Shown here: positions 25,262 through 36,212 of the stretch, one piece after another
Layout: each line of letters begins with the position of its first letter
Position numbering within the stretch: the stretch's first letter is position 1
The notes under the pieces: generated by a model
What the model saw: the letters and a program-made list of their open reading frames with translations, nothing else
Databases searched by the model: none
What the model was told of the DNA's origin: nothing
Assembly (NCBI GenBank): GCA_009760855.2
Contig: WPIO01000026.1
Location: forward strand, 3,978,501 to 4,042,500
Length of the DNA stretch: 64,000 nt
From: Cristatella mucedo
Lineage: Eukaryota > Bryozoa > Phylactolaemata > Cristatellidae
Direction of reading: 5' to 3'
Position numbers and translations under genes: made by a program

Positions 25262-26015
25262 CCATCTCCAAAGTCAAGTCTGCCTACTTTTAGCTACGTA
25301 CTATCACAAACTTCGGGCCAGCTAAGATAGCGATACATCGTCCAAGTTGGTCCATTTTTGTTACATCCCGTCTCGACTTCTGTAATTCACTGCTTGAAGG
25401 TGTCCTGGCCCATGCACTAAGGTGCTCAGAGTTAGCACACAACTCTGCAGCTAGGCTTGTTTGTTGTGAGCGTCTCAGTTGTCACATCAGACCACTTTTC
25501 GCCGACCTGTACTGGCTTCTAATCTAGTGGCGTATCTACTTCAAGGTGTTGTCACTTACCATTAAGTTCCTTCATCATCTGGCTCCAGCCTACCCAGTAG
25601 ATCAACACTCCAATCAGGCCAGGCATCGTGTCACCCACTCTTCCAACTCAAGTCGTTTATCTTTGACTCGAAACAACATACAATACTTTGGAGATCACGT
25701 CTTTAGATCGTATAATACCAAAGCCTGAAACTCACTTCCGACTGAAGTCAAGACATACTCTGAATTGACAGTTTTTCAAAAAGCTAAAAACGCACCTGTT
25801 TCTCACAGCGTTTTCTGAGCTCTTGTGACTGGTCGTTTATGTGCTGAAGCTTGCTGACAATGCACGTTACAATTAATCATATTAACATTTTGACACTTAG
25901 CATGTTACCACTGATCATATGATCACGCTTCCTTCGCAACTTATGTAAAGTGTCTACAAAGTGATTAAGTTCTCTTAGGGTGCTACGCACATTTATAACT
26001 TATTATTATTATTGT
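25262..26015 (+). mobile_element. Diverged LINE family A 3' half, plus strand
   Basis: It lines up with the copy at 35246-36212: CATCCCGTCTCGACTTCTGT (CATCCCGCCTCGACTTCTGC there), CGCCGACCTGTACTGGCTTC, GGCTCCAGCCTACC and CTTTGGAGATCACG. It ends AGTGATTAAGTTCTCTTAGG then (ATT)n. Stops and indels interrupt every frame. This tail is closer to the SINE tail at 388-530 than the young family A tail is. Confidence 0.75.
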
Positions 26016-26224
26016 TATTTCAACCATGAGAGTGTGCACAGCAAATTGTCTCTCCCCTTTTGCTACTAATTGCCGTACCATCATATTAGTAAGATAAATA
26101 TATCACGAACAACTCAATGTAAACTTGACACCAGTGACTGTGACGGACTTGTAGACACTAACTAACTAACCAACAAATAACCAGCATACCTAGTGTACTA
26201 GGGGGGTAGATTATTTCTATTGTG

Positions 26225-26285
26225 GTAATTCGTAAAGCACCTGCATAGAGATAAATCTCTCTTAGGGTGCCTTGCAAAAGACATT
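26225..26285 (+). repeat. L2-type tail fragment
   Basis: AAAGCACCTGCATAGAGATA followed by AATCTCTCTTAGGGTGCCTT matches the tail shared by LINE A-like copies and the tRNA-headed SINE. No head is recognisable. Confidence 0.45.
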
Positions 26286-27554
26286 GTTTTTACTTTCTTA
26301 TCTGTGCTGTCGTACTTGCGCTAAAATATTCTGTTTGACAGATTGAAAAGCTCACAGTTTTCCGAATAGGTTTTTATGGAAGCAGTCGGTTATTAATAGA
26401 AGACTCAGTCTGTCAAGACTTTGCTGACCAAGATATACGAAGCATTTGAACACGATGCTAGAGTGATGAAGCGCAAAAAGCTCTAGAAAGCGATTGAATG
26501 GCAGCGGAAATTGCACAATGAGGTACGAGGCTGGCACTGCTGGTCAACGCTACAGCTGAAGTTTGCTCTTCACAGTTCATTTTATTAGGCAGGTTGTTGT
26601 GCAGTTGCTCACCGCCTTGCTGAAAGCGCTAGCTCAGCCATCTCGTAATGCAGAGCCACCAGAGGCCATCTGCCGTCTATCTGTCTATCTATCTATATAT
26701 CGTCCATCTGCCGTGCTGCATACCGAAGAAAGGCATCCACTTCGTGCGGGCAGCGATCCGCATCAAGTGAGCCCCCCACTCCCTGCGCTTTGCCAATTGA
26801 ACCGATCGAGGCTTTGATTTCTCCCGCACTCTACACAGACTTTAAAGCCCCGGATTACATTTTTTCCCTTAATATTCTCTCGTACAATTCAGGTGCAGTG
26901 CTTTCATTATTTAGGCTCCTTGATAAGTAAAAATTGGGTGCCAGTCTCGCATTCCGGGCGACTTCAGCTGTACTACTTGGTCATGCGATTCGGGGAAAAA
27001 CATGATGGCGGTCCAACATCGAGCACTTGCAACCCACGAGTGACTGAATGCATGTACGGCTGTTGCAGTTGCTGATGCGAGTAAACAAGTAGATGAAAAA
27101 TCCAGAGCTAGCGGAGGCTTTCCGACGTTAGCTCGAACATCGTCATAGGATTTCAGACGTACGTAAGTGGCCCGTTACAGCAGCCACTCCCCGATGGGGA
27201 TTCCTACTTAGGTTAAGAGACTAACCAACCAGGGAACTAGCTTTGAGATGCAAAAATAAATCCGACAATACTCCCATATTTTACTGAAGTAAAAAATATA
27301 TGTGCACGTACATATTCATTTTCTTCTGTAACTCAGAAGAGCCACAGCAGCTAGGCGCTCGTGGCCGCCCGATAGTTGTCTTTAGCACGCGAGCTAAGCT
27401 TCACGTTTGGTCAACGACTAGCGCGTCTCAAAGCCAGCCGTTGCGTCGGCCACCGTCGGTTAGCATTCGGCAGCCTTGTAATATGACCATGCTTTACTTG
27501 ACCTTTTTTGGTTCTCTTTGCCTTTTTTTGCTCTCTCGTGCTCACTTTGCTTCG
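26286..27554. other. No recognisable gene
   Basis: Unassigned DNA with a short CTAT/ATCT run near 26680-26700 and no supportable coding region. Confidence 0.4.
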
Positions 27555-27800
27555 TACTGTCTCATTTTGCATGAGATGCAGTCTGCTGGCCACCATCGTG
27601 CGCACCGAAAGCCGCTCAGGATTTGAATGCACAGGAAGAAACTCTCCTGCTTAGCATCCACGTGGTCTCCTGCTTAGCATCCACGTGGTCTCCTGCTTAG
27701 CATCCACGTGGTCTCCTGCTTGGCATCCACGTGGTCTCCTGCTTGGCATCCACGTGGTCCTTGCAGCTTTGTGGAATTATTGATGGACATACATTACACT
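27555..27800 (+). mobile_element. LINE family B 3' UTR carrying a 23-bp minisatellite
   Basis: The family B 3' UTR begins with GAGATGCAGTCTGCTGGCCA and CGCACCGAAAGCCGCTCAGG. Then AAACTCTCCTGC is followed by five 23-bp units, CTCCTGCTTAGCATCCACGT plus GGT (27644-27758), after which the normal UTR resumes (GCAGCTTTGTGGAATTATTG, ACATACATTAC). The repeat unit is itself the UTR segment seen once in other copies (CTCCTGCGTAACACCCACAT), so it is an internal tandem expansion of LINE sequence. Confidence 0.8.
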
Positions 27801-28174
27801 GCAGCATGCTGAACAAAGGAGGAAAAGCTCTGGAATGTTGCTGGCCAAGAGACCAACAAAGCAATGCTGTGACTCCTTCGTTGCGGATTAAATCTTACTA
27901 AAATCCCTTCGTTCCGTGGCGGAGATTACTTTCCATACCGTTCGCGTTTAATTACGTAAAATATGCTTTGCCTTGCACCCTGCTAGGAGAAGTCAACAAA
28001 GTGCAGCCGATTTTTATTAGCGAAAAGAATTGAATAAGACTAAGTAAAATTCCCTTAAAGCAATTATTTCACACTTTGAATTTCGTTTATGCCGTACCAG
28101 GACTGAAGGAAGGATGGAAAACGTTTGGCGTAATTCACGTGCTATCGCGCAGACTTAAATTATATTTGTATGAT

Positions 28175-28665
28175 TTATCTTCGTTCATAACTCCACGCAA
28201 ACTAAAAAGACTAAGTGGGGGTTACGCCTGCGAGTTTTCTATAGCGCACTCAAAGCCTAAGCGGCTTTCGGTAAGCATTCGGTAGCCAAAGGACTCCATC
28301 TCACCACGCAACAAAGAGACAGTGAGAAGCGTAGCTGAGTCAGGAGAGCAGTTGACGTAGCGAGAAGCATAGAAGTAGCAGCTCAGGACGTCTGGAAAAG
28401 ATATTCAACTGTAAGCAGCAGGAGAGTAGATGTCGCTGCTAAGAATTGTGCGCAGGGCGTTCCGCAGTCTTGAACTTGCAGAGCAAAAGCTTCTGTCGCC
28501 AACGGTTTTTAAAAGAAGGAATGGAAATGCTAATTTATTGTCCACAAAAGACGTGAGGGCACGAGGAGGATGAAACTGATGCAGCGGTTCAGCTAAGTAT
28601 GAAGTGCATGGTATTCGCAAGTACGAAGGTTCGACTGTGAATAGGGTGAACAATTGCTCTTCATA
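28175..28665 (-). mobile_element. LINE family B 3' end, minus strand
   Basis: Minus-strand pieces at 28405-28668 encode the end of ORF2 (SFVDNKLAFPFLLLKTVGDR). The plus-strand reading TTCATAACTCCACGCAAACT and GCAGACTTAAATTATATTTG marks the 3' end near 28175. Heavily truncated and broken. Confidence 0.7.
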
Positions 28666-28809
28666 CATAATTATTTGCGCATTCTGTGCTCTAGCATGGT
28701 CTCGATGTCTTCTTGTGTAGTAGTTAAGCTAAATGTTGCTTTATGAGCTGGTATTTCTCTATACAAGCAGCACTGCATCTGGAAGCTTTGCTTAGCTTAC
28801 TCTCTTAGT

Positions 28810-28945
28810 GCGCTGATTTGGCTCAGGGATAGGATACTCACCTTTAACGAGCAATGCAATTGGCTCGAGCCCTGCGGCAAATGCAATGCGTCTTGATAAA
28901 GATTAAGTTTCCTTAGGGTGGTAGACAAATGAAATACATATATTC
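28810..28945 (+). repeat. Second copy of the tRNA-headed SINE with L2-type tail
   Basis: The head has GGCTCAGGGATAGGATACTC and a B-box-like GGCTCGAGCCC near 28862. The tail GCGTCTTGATAAAGATTAAG then TTTCCTTAGGGTGG matches the copy at 388-530, and it ends ATACATATATTCAT. Confidence 0.55.
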
Positions 28946-28980
28946 ATAAGCCGAGTGTGTCTTGGCTCTCTCAAATTATC

Positions 28981-29016
28981 CCTCTCTCTCTCTCTTCCCC
29001 CTCTCTCTCTCTCCCC

Positions 29017-29050
<34 letters not shown>
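28981..29050. repeat. (TC)n microsatellite
   Basis: About 70 bp of TC dinucleotide with CCCC interruptions on the plus strand. Ser/Leu and Arg/Glu reading frames over it are artefacts. Confidence 0.9.
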
Positions 29051-31013
29051 AAGAATGAAGCCCAATGTTCCCTTTCGCCCTCAAACTCAAGGAATGGAAG
29101 CCATAATTTCTCGATCACTTGGCAAACTTATAGCCAGTCATCAAGTCTGCAGAGGAAGGTGTTCAGAAAATCCAACCGTCTAGAAGCACAGCATGTATGT
29201 CACCTGATTTATAAATCTCTTGATTTAATGACTTCACTAGCATTGGTCCAAAATAGTTACAGTGGCATTCGCCCAGTATGCAGAAGGCACTGCATAACTG
29301 TCTGTCTCGGTATGCGAACCTACCACCTGGGTGCTACCAGCTACCGCTTGTCCAAGATCCAGTAAAGTGCTGCAGCTTGTCTTAAACACAAAGCCAAAAT
29401 GCAGAGGCATAGACAGCAATCGAAAGAGAGGCTGATGATTCTTCGGGATTGCTCAGAATAACTTTTTAAATTTTTTACTGAAATTAAAATTAAACTTAGA
29501 GCCAGGACTTTCCAGTCACTGGAGACTCTTCCAGGGGTAATCGTTGAAAAAGCTTCCGGTGGTACATTAGCCGTGATGACTTTAATAGATATAATGTGCA
29601 GCAGTACGCCAGGGCTTGGCATCACTGAGCGTATGGCCGCAGGTTCGATTCCAATCTGTTTCCTCATCTTCCTCCTTTCCCTCCCCCCTCGCCCATTCCC
29701 ACTCGCCTATCGCCCTAGCTCATCCACATTCCCACTCCCTCCCTCCGTCTCCCTCGTGATGCTGATGCCGATCTCCACCCAATCGTCATCCTCGCCGATC
29801 TCGGTCAACGTCCCCGTCATTGTCCCAGCCACCACCGGCTACGGTACCTCCTCATTGCAACACCGATCCCCAGTCGTATTCCCATCCCCTTTCAGTCCCG
29901 GTGCCTGTGCCGGATGATGGATGCCTGTACGCTTGCCTGCGAGTCTGTGTCAGTAAATGAACGAGTGTACGCGAAAGAAAAACGAAGACTTATCATGTCC
30001 ATCATAAGATGATATCAGCCTTTTAATGATTACTCTATACTGTTGACGATAATACGAATGAGGGGAGTTGCTGGTCACGTGTGTACCAAGTACACAAGGA
30101 GACACTACATCAGAGCCCTATTTTACATCAGAGTGGGTACCCATGGGCTACCAATGCTAAAGAGCACCGGGTCTGACCACCCAAGCCCACACATCGCCCA
30201 GAAGTTCGGTCACCGAACCACCCATACCCATACCCACACCCACACTCATACCGTACACCCACGATAACACCCATATCCATACCCAAAGGCGAAGCCAGGA
30301 CTAGAGCATCGGGGGTGGGGTCGGGGGTGGAGCCCCCTGTATGGGGGGTTTGGGGGTATCCCCCAGCACCTGCACAAGCCAAAACTGGCTGACGACGACG
30401 ACATGATGACGAAATGGCCATTCAGATAGGCCATTTCCTGATATTTCGTCAGCTGTGTCAGATTCAGCTCCCACTTACCAGGCCAAGGGTGGCAGCTGGT
30501 ACCAGTGGTGGCAGTGGTGCCACCCCCACACCCTTGCTCCCCCCACCCGCTTCGCCTCTGCCCGTATCCATACCCAGATCGCCTTGTTCTTGCCAGAGAT
30601 GTTGTCTCGGATCACATTCGGAGGCGTCTCACCATCAGCCGCCGGTTTCTTCTACAGCTCGCGCTCGATCGTGGAACCATCGACGTTCATCGTGATTTAG
30701 AGTTATTTCGCAATTTTGATTTGAACTTTGAAAGCTCTTCGTCCCGATCCCGCTCTGACGTCAGAATATGGAGGAGCCGGCAGAAACTCGGCCGAAAACT
30801 CCTGCGCAAAGCTCGGCCTTTGACTCTTCAAGAACAACGGACAGACTCGGGGGTTTGATCTCTTAAAGGCAACCTAAAGAGGGTTTTTTTAAGGCAGGCC
30901 GATACCCACTCACGCTCACCCGTAAGACCACATACGCCAACCACGCCCACCGAGTAACTTTGGGTATGGGTGGGCAAGGGCGTGGGTACGGGTGGTCCGG
31001 CGAGCGAACCGGT
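29051..31013. other. C-rich low-complexity left flank of the Maverick
   Basis: Pyrimidine-rich sequence (29660-29900) and a CCCATA/CCCACA-rich run (30205-30290) are followed by GGGGTGGGGTCGGGGGTGGA and GGGGGGTTTGGGGGTATCCC (30310-30363), the kind of inverted G/C-rich ends seen in short non-autonomous transposons. A tRNA-B-box-like GGTTCGATTCC lies at 29643-29653. No supportable gene. Confidence 0.4.
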
Positions 31014-31018
31014 AAGGC
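31014..31018. repeat. Left target-site duplication of the Maverick (AAGGC)
   Basis: AAGGC directly precedes the TGTTG end of the left inverted repeat and is repeated at 52976-52980 right after the CAACA end of the right one. The next base, T, is also shared, so a 6-bp duplication with a one-base-shorter left end cannot be excluded. Confidence 0.75.
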
Positions 31019-31188
31019 TGTTGTATGATTTTTCCCCGATACGTCATCACGCAATTTTCGTCCAACCTCGGTTTCACCTTCGGTTGTCCAAAAATTCCCC
31101 GATATCGTATCGTAAAAAAATCCCGCAACACTTAATTAAGTTATTTATGTTTGATTGTTTATTAAATTTAATTCTCTTAATAATTAAT
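31019..31188 (+). repeat. Left terminal inverted repeat of the Maverick
   Basis: It starts TGTTGTATGATTTTTCCCCG and ends near ATTCTCTTAATAATTAAT. It aligns in reverse complement with 52807-52975 through its whole length with scattered mismatches and a one-base gap. The central stretch from CAACCTCGG to GGTTGTCC is identical. TIRs of this class are the integrase substrate and, by analogy with adenovirus, the protein-primed replication origins. Confidence 0.93.
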
Positions 31189-31224
31189 AAAAAAACATTT
31201 TAAACATAAATTTTATTTACTATA

Positions 31225-31698
31225 ATGTCAGGATTAAATTCCGATTTCATTGAAAATTATAATGCGTTATTAAAAAGTTTTAATACAGAAGTTAAGACAA
31301 TTTTAGAAACAGTCGCAGAAGCGTTTTATGCAAAAGGAATTACAGGTTCTTGTTTAGTATCTTGTTTACTTGCTAGAGATTTATTGAAAGGTAAATGTAA
31401 TGTAAAAATAGATACAGGATTTAGTATTCATCGTGATGAGAAACTTGCTACTTTTCCTTTTTGGTTAAATATGATTAGAGTAATTATTGATATTGCAAGA
31501 AATATTTTAGTTAATTCTTTTCAAAACAAGATTCTAGTGATTTACAAGATAAGAAAATACTAGTATATAATATTCCAGAAGGTTTTGAATTTTATGGAGA
31601 GGATCTTTCTAATTTTGATACACAGAATGTAACATTTTCTTCACATATACGTAAGTGTGATGATTGTATTCTAAGAAATTTACTAAATAAAATTTAAA
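31225..31698 (+). pseudogene. Maverick left-end gene, unknown function, frameshifted
   Basis: The first gene inside the left TIR. Its ATG is preceded by ACTATA, a weak form of the start motif seen on other genes of the element. The first frame (31225-31563) opens MSGLNSDFIENYNALL and includes a Cys-containing segment GITGSCLVSCLLARDLLKG followed by KIDTGFSIHRDEKLATFP. A frame change near 31525 leads to a continuation ending at 31698 with a CDDC motif close to the C-terminus. The composition is that of a soluble protein of roughly 155 residues. I do not recognise the family. Its plus orientation, away from the main minus-strand block, suggests its own promoter. Confidence 0.6.
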
Positions 31699-31699
31699 A

Positions 31700-32250
31700 A
31701 GAATGCTATAATAAACTAAAAAAATAAATGTAGGGACAAAATATAGTTGTTTAGGTTGATTAACATGTCTTTTACCCTTTATAATTAATAAAAATATTTA
31801 ATCTGTTATGAGATTCGATTACTTGCTCGTTGAGTTCGGAGGCAAGCGTGTTAACGATTGGTCCAATAAGACTACAGGATGTCCGTACCATTCAAATTTG
31901 GTAAATGAAATTTACCCCGCGCCAATCCTCCCCTATCCCACCCCCTTCGCGACGCAATACTTACCTTTATACTTACGTTTCCAAGCGTTATAATAATAAT
32001 AATAATAATAATGCACTTGATAAAGCGCCCTCAGAGAACTTAATCTCTTACTGGGTACTTTACATTTGCTGCAAAGTGAAATGCATTGAATGGTAAGTAA
32101 AATCATGCTTGAAAAACAAGCAAATAAAAAATATGGTGAGGGTAAATTAAATTTAAATTCTTAAATCTAAATTTAGTACATGACGTCATACCATTCATTT
32201 ACATGCTATTTGGATTTGTCCTATTGATAAAACGATTTTTATTCTCAAAT
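31700..32250. other. Insertion debris including a LINE family A 3' end
   Basis: From about 31800 to 31985 the composition becomes host-like and C-rich. From 31989 to about 32145 lies a minus-strand family A 3' end: (ATA)n then AAAGCGCCCTCAGAGAACTT, GGTAAGTAAAATCATGCTTG and AATATGGTGAGGGTAAAT. These interrupt what was a compact A+T-rich viral region. No Maverick gene is visible between 31699 and 32262. Confidence 0.65.
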
Positions 32251-32262
32251 TAATATAGGGCA

Positions 32263-32662
32263 GTGTCTGATCTAAGAAGTAAATACGCCAATACCAAGTA
32301 TAATCAAATACTTTTAGACAATGATAGAATTAAAGGTTGCTTAAATACACAAATAAGAGTTAGATACTGTTTTCAATTTATAGGCATCTTACTATCTCTT
32401 GCAATTACAGTAACCAGTACTTACATTCAAAAACATGAGGATCTTTCTCACGTAGTAACAGTATTAGGTGCTTTATCAACAATGATAATCTCAATTGATA
32501 TTACAATATCGCAAATTGATAGAAGGAAAGATCTACTCTTCAAGCAAATCATAAATTAGTTTCAAAGATTGTTGATACTTTAGACGATGATAAAGTAACT
32601 AAAAAAGAATTCGATGAAATATTAATTGAACCATTAGAAAGTCCAGACGGTTCTAAGTCTTA
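32263..32662 (+). pseudogene. Small two-TM membrane protein of the Maverick, frameshifted
   Basis: The frame begins at a GTG directly behind AATATAGGGCA, where other genes of the element have an ATG behind TATAGAAA, so the start appears eroded. Two hydrophobic segments are visible: FQFIGILLSLAITVTSTY (about residues 38-55) and VVTVLGALSTMIISIDITI (about 64-82), followed by a charged tail. The first frame stops at 32559. A change of frame near 32542 gives an acidic C-terminus ending at 32662. Function unknown; a virion-membrane or holin-like role is only a guess. Confidence 0.55.
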
Positions 32663-33523
32663 ATAACTTGTAATTCCTCTCTAGCAAAACCTCTCTTAAC
32701 ATAATTTACGAAATATCTACCCGGTTGTTCTTGCAATACCATTATTCTAGCAATAGTATGTTTAGTTAAACTCCATATTGGATCTGTAGCTCTTCTTCTT
32801 TTTTCATCTTCTCCTTCACCTGGTTCTAATAAATATCTAACAGTTGTTCAAAGTTCTAACAACTGTTCTTGCTCTCCTACTTTTCTATGATATTTTGGTT
32901 TCTTTAGTTTTACTTTTTCTTTTTTATTGCTTTAGCAGGTTTGTCGCCAGTAGCTTTTGTAATACTATTATTTAGATATTCAACAATCTTTGGTAAATTA
33001 TAAATCCACTCTCTGTTTCTAGTATATTCTCCTTTATTGATACTTTCTATTTCTTTTTCATACTGTGCAATAAATGCTCTCTCAGCTACTGCTATATTCA
33101 TTCTTTCAACTAATGCAACAGTCTTTTTACTAGTACCTTCAATAATTTGTGTTTCCTGTTTTTTCATTCCTTTAGCAAACTCTCCTTTAAAATATAATCC
33201 TGGGTCAACTGTCATTTTAGCTATTTCAATGGACCTTTATTGCAAATATCTATGTTTGCTTTTGTTACTTCTTTAGAAGACTTTGTTTTAAGAGGTTTTG
33301 AATCCTTATATCTACTAGCAACATCAATAACACTCAGTGCATATTTATATCCAGAATCATTAGGCATATATAAAATATCTGCTTGATGACTTTCATTGGG
33401 CTCAATAATATTAAAGAAACCTTGCGGAATATTCTTAGGCCTTGGTTTGAATACTTGACTTATATCTGAGTCAGGATTGAATTTACCTTCTTTTTTTCTT
33501 TCACTTAGAGTTAAAAATGACAT
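32655..33523 (-). pseudogene. Maverick integrase (retroviral-type DDE), frameshifted
   Basis: It catalyses 3'-end processing and strand transfer of the element into host DNA. The start ATG at 33523 sits directly behind CTATAGA. The first piece (33523-33221) has the first catalytic Asp in HQADILYMP (residue 49) and SVIDVASRYK. The second piece (33215-32910) has the second Asp in VDPGLYFKGEF and the Glu in ALVERMN, 33 residues apart, close to the D-D-35-E spacing. A third piece (about 32830-32655) holds the C-terminal domain seen in Polinton integrases, with ATDPIWSL and YVKRGFAREEL. Frame changes near 33225 and 32840-32910 inactivate it. It overlaps the tail of the convergent membrane-protein gene by a few bases. 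No N-terminal zinc-binding HHCC domain is visible. Confidence 0.88.
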
Positions 33524-33561
33524 TCTATAGAAAATAAAAATATTTTGTGAGACACGTTTAA

Positions 33562-34005
33562 TACATTTAAAGAGATTGAGTATCTAGAAGGAAAACATCC
33601 TTTCTGTCATCAAGAAATAAAGAGACCAAAAAGAAAATATGAAATACGTTGTGATATCTGTGATAAAGATATGCAAGAAACAGAATTTGATTATAGTCCT
33701 ATGCGCAATGATTCAATTATAATTTTTTCATATAACATAACATATATTGTAACATATATACTAACTCATTTAAAAAAGAGACACCAACTAAATTATATTC
33801 ATTAGTTAAGAAACAATTAGAAAAACAATGGTGCTCTACTTTTTTACAGCATTGTTTAGATCATGAAGCTATTTTTTCTATTTCAAAACTATTCCCTCTT
33901 CTTAAAGGTAAACGTAGAGCAACAAAGTTAAAAGAGTTAATAGTTTCAATATATTATTTATACTTTTCAGGAGGGTACATAACTGACCAAGATATTTACT
34001 CTTAG
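33562..34005 (+). pseudogene. Zinc-finger-like reading frame of the Maverick, broken
   Basis: No start codon remains. The frame opens near EYLEGKHPFCHQEIKRPKRK and has RCDICDKDM with a following HLKKRH, a possible C2H2 zinc finger whose middle is disturbed. It stops at about 33815. A neighbouring frame then stays open to 34005, with KQLEKQWCSTFLQH and KGKRRATKLKELI. The basic, Cys/His-containing character suggests nucleic-acid binding. It lies divergently next to the integrase start (33523) and could share its promoter. I do not recognise a named family. Confidence 0.4.
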
Positions 34006-34018
34006 TTTTCCAGTTGTA

Positions 34019-34991
34019 TCAATGAAAGTCTGTTGGAAGTCTTGTAAAATATGCATAATACTTTAAGTCCACACCTGTTGGAGAAGTATTTATAGCTCTT
34101 ACATCTCCAGACACAGCAGTTGTATCAGTATTAGGTTTTAGAAGCATACAATTAGATGCCCCAACAACCATAACATTTACTATCATTATTGGTGGAGCTG
34201 TTTTATTTGTCCATAAATAAGGTGTTGAAAGATTAAGTATTGAATTCTTTGCATTGAGATCCATTGATAGAGCTAGTACTTCTGTTATTTTTTTTAACTG
34301 TTTATCTACATAAGATTTAGTCGCAACGTCAGAAGGATTAACAGGATTTGCAACGTTTGTTATCGAATATCCACCCATGGTGAGCCGTGATGGCACACTA
34401 GGTAAGGCGGTTGCTTTCACGACCTCGTTCCCGAAGTCGTGGGTTCGATTCCTGCGGTGGGCGATTCTTTATCGCCACTGCAAGCGGTGGTGATAGCCGT
34501 AAAGGCGCTTCTGTCTCTATACAAAAAGAGGCTGTTTAATCAGCTAGGATATCTATATTTGTTAATGAAGGAGATGCTTTTAATGTCACATCTCGTTTCA
34601 TTCCACCATACGTAACACAATAATCATCATTTAATACTACTGGCTTTCCATTACCTGAATTCCAATAATTAGATGTTATAGCAAAGCTATTCATGATTAA
34701 ATCTCCAGTCATTGTATCACCAGTCTTCTTAACATAATTACTTACTTGACTAACATTGACAGCATCAGTAGGATTAACACCTGCTCCAAGATTCGTAACT
34801 GTTTTACCTCCAAGATTAAGCGTCATTCCTGTATTAACAAAAAATTTAGCATCTGCATAGGACTTTGTTACTACATCAGAGTCATTAATTGGATCAGATA
34901 AATTTACAATTCGATTTCCATTTGCATTCAAATCTGAAAATATAATACCATTAACTTTTGAAACATAATCATCACTATGAAACTTTATCAT
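34019..34991 (-). pseudogene. Fibre-like protein 1 of the Maverick, split by a SINE
   Basis: The start ATG at 34991 follows TATATAGAAA. The upstream piece (34991-34547) and downstream piece (34380-34019) are separated by the SINE at 34381-34546. The protein contains repeats of the phage-tail-fibre type: NANGNRIVNLSDPINDSDVV, TKSYADAKF, LGGKTVTNLG, TGDTMTGDLIMN, then after the SINE GGYSITNVANPVNPSDVATK and SYVDKQL. The C-terminal 90 residues are beta-rich and would be the knob. In phages this motif builds trimeric beta-structured shafts; here receptor binding is inferred. Paralogues lie at 46250-48598. Most plausibly it is a virion spike. Confidence 0.72.
34381..34546 (+). mobile_element. tRNA-derived SINE inserted in fibre-like gene 1
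   Basis: The A-box-like region TGGCACACTAGGTAAGGCGG and the perfect B-box GGTTCGATTCC (34442-34452) mark a tRNA-derived head. The body has CACTGCAAGCGGTGGTGATA and GCCGTAAAGGCGCTTCTGTC, ending GCTGTTTAATCAGCTA. It is nearly identical to 37988-38152 and related to 8415-8566. No clean target duplication is seen by eye. Confidence 0.8.
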
Positions 34992-35245
34992 TTTCTATAT
35001 ATTCATTGATTATTATTTTGCTTCTGTTTAATACTTCTCTAAGTACTGGGACAATTCTTTCAAATCTTCCAAAGTCTTCTCCCTCAACTACTTGTATTTC
35101 TACTTTTTTATATAATATTTTATATCGAAACCAAAACCATTTTTATTGTTAAATCTACCATAGTATGAAATTATATCAAATTAAAAATCAAAGTATTTCT
35201 CCTCTTTAAGTAAATGCATAAACAATGGCTCACGTATGGGCATAA

Positions 35246-36212
35246 CTAAACGATGATAAAACTAACTTACTTGTTATGGGCAAACCCAGTGTGATTCAGA
35301 GATTGGAAAGGCTGACGCTCAAAATAGGCTCTGCCAGCATATCTCCAGTTGAATCAACTCGAAATCTAGGTGTCATATTCCAAAGCGACCTTTCGTTAGA
35401 CGACCATATCAGCTCCACAGTCAAATCCGCCTATTTTCAGCTTCATAACATTGCTAAAATTCGGGCTTGTTTAGATAAAGATACCACATCTAAGTTGGTC
35501 CATGCATTCGTGACATCCCGCCTCGACTTCTGCAACTCACTGCTTACTGGTCTACCAGCATGTGCGATCAGGCGATTGCAGCTGGTGCAAAACTCGGCAG
35601 CTAGACTTGTCTGTCGTGAGCGTCGCAGTTGCCACATTACTCCACTTCTCGCCGACCTGCACTGGCTACCAGTCAAGCAACGGATTGACTTCAAGGTTTT
35701 GTCGCTCACTTTTAGGTCCCTTCATTCTATGGCTCCAGCCTATCTTTCAGATATACTACCCCATCAGGCCAAGCATCGTACCACCCGCTTTTCGGAATCC
35801 AACAGTCTAGAAATACCTCATACAAACCTTAAATCCTTTGGAGACCGTGCATTTAGTTCATATGCTCCCACAGCCTGGAACTCCCTCCCAACCTGCGTCA
35901 GAACATTCCCCAACCTGACCACATTTAAAAGGAACTTAAAAACACACCTATTTAGGACAGCATTTAGCGGGTCTCTGTGATTCGTCCTTGATGTGCTTAT
36001 GCGTGCTGACACTGTGCATGCTGCCACTAACCACATTTGCATGCTGACCCTGTGCATGTCACCCCTAACCATATTATTCATTTTGTTTGTTTTTCAAGCA
36101 TGATTTTACTTACCATTCAATTGCATTTCACTTTGCAGCAAATGTAAAGCGCCTAGAGAGAGATTAAGCTATCTGAGGGCGCTTTATCAAGTGAATTATT
36201 ATTATTATTATT
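35246..36212 (+). mobile_element. Young 5'-truncated LINE family A copy inside the Maverick
   Basis: It begins in the RT thumb (AACGATGATAAAACTAACTT) and has an uninterrupted post-RT frame from 35276 to 35980 (234 residues). This includes VTSRLDFCNSLLTGLPA, LLADLHWLPVKQRIDFKVLS, FGDRAFSSYAPTAWNSLP and the terminal HLFRTAFSGSL. The 3' UTR ends GAGGGCGCTTTATCAAGTGA then (ATT)n. The open frame shows that the family moved after the Maverick had inserted. It lies within the exonuclease gene. Confidence 0.9.

Noticed and set aside
27644-27758. A CRISPR-like array
   Set aside because: Units are directly adjacent with no spacers, and the sequence is animal LINE DNA.
30205-30290. Interstitial telomere repeat
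   Set aside because: CCCATA/CCCACA units are irregular and do not match TTAGGG or another standard telomere repeat.
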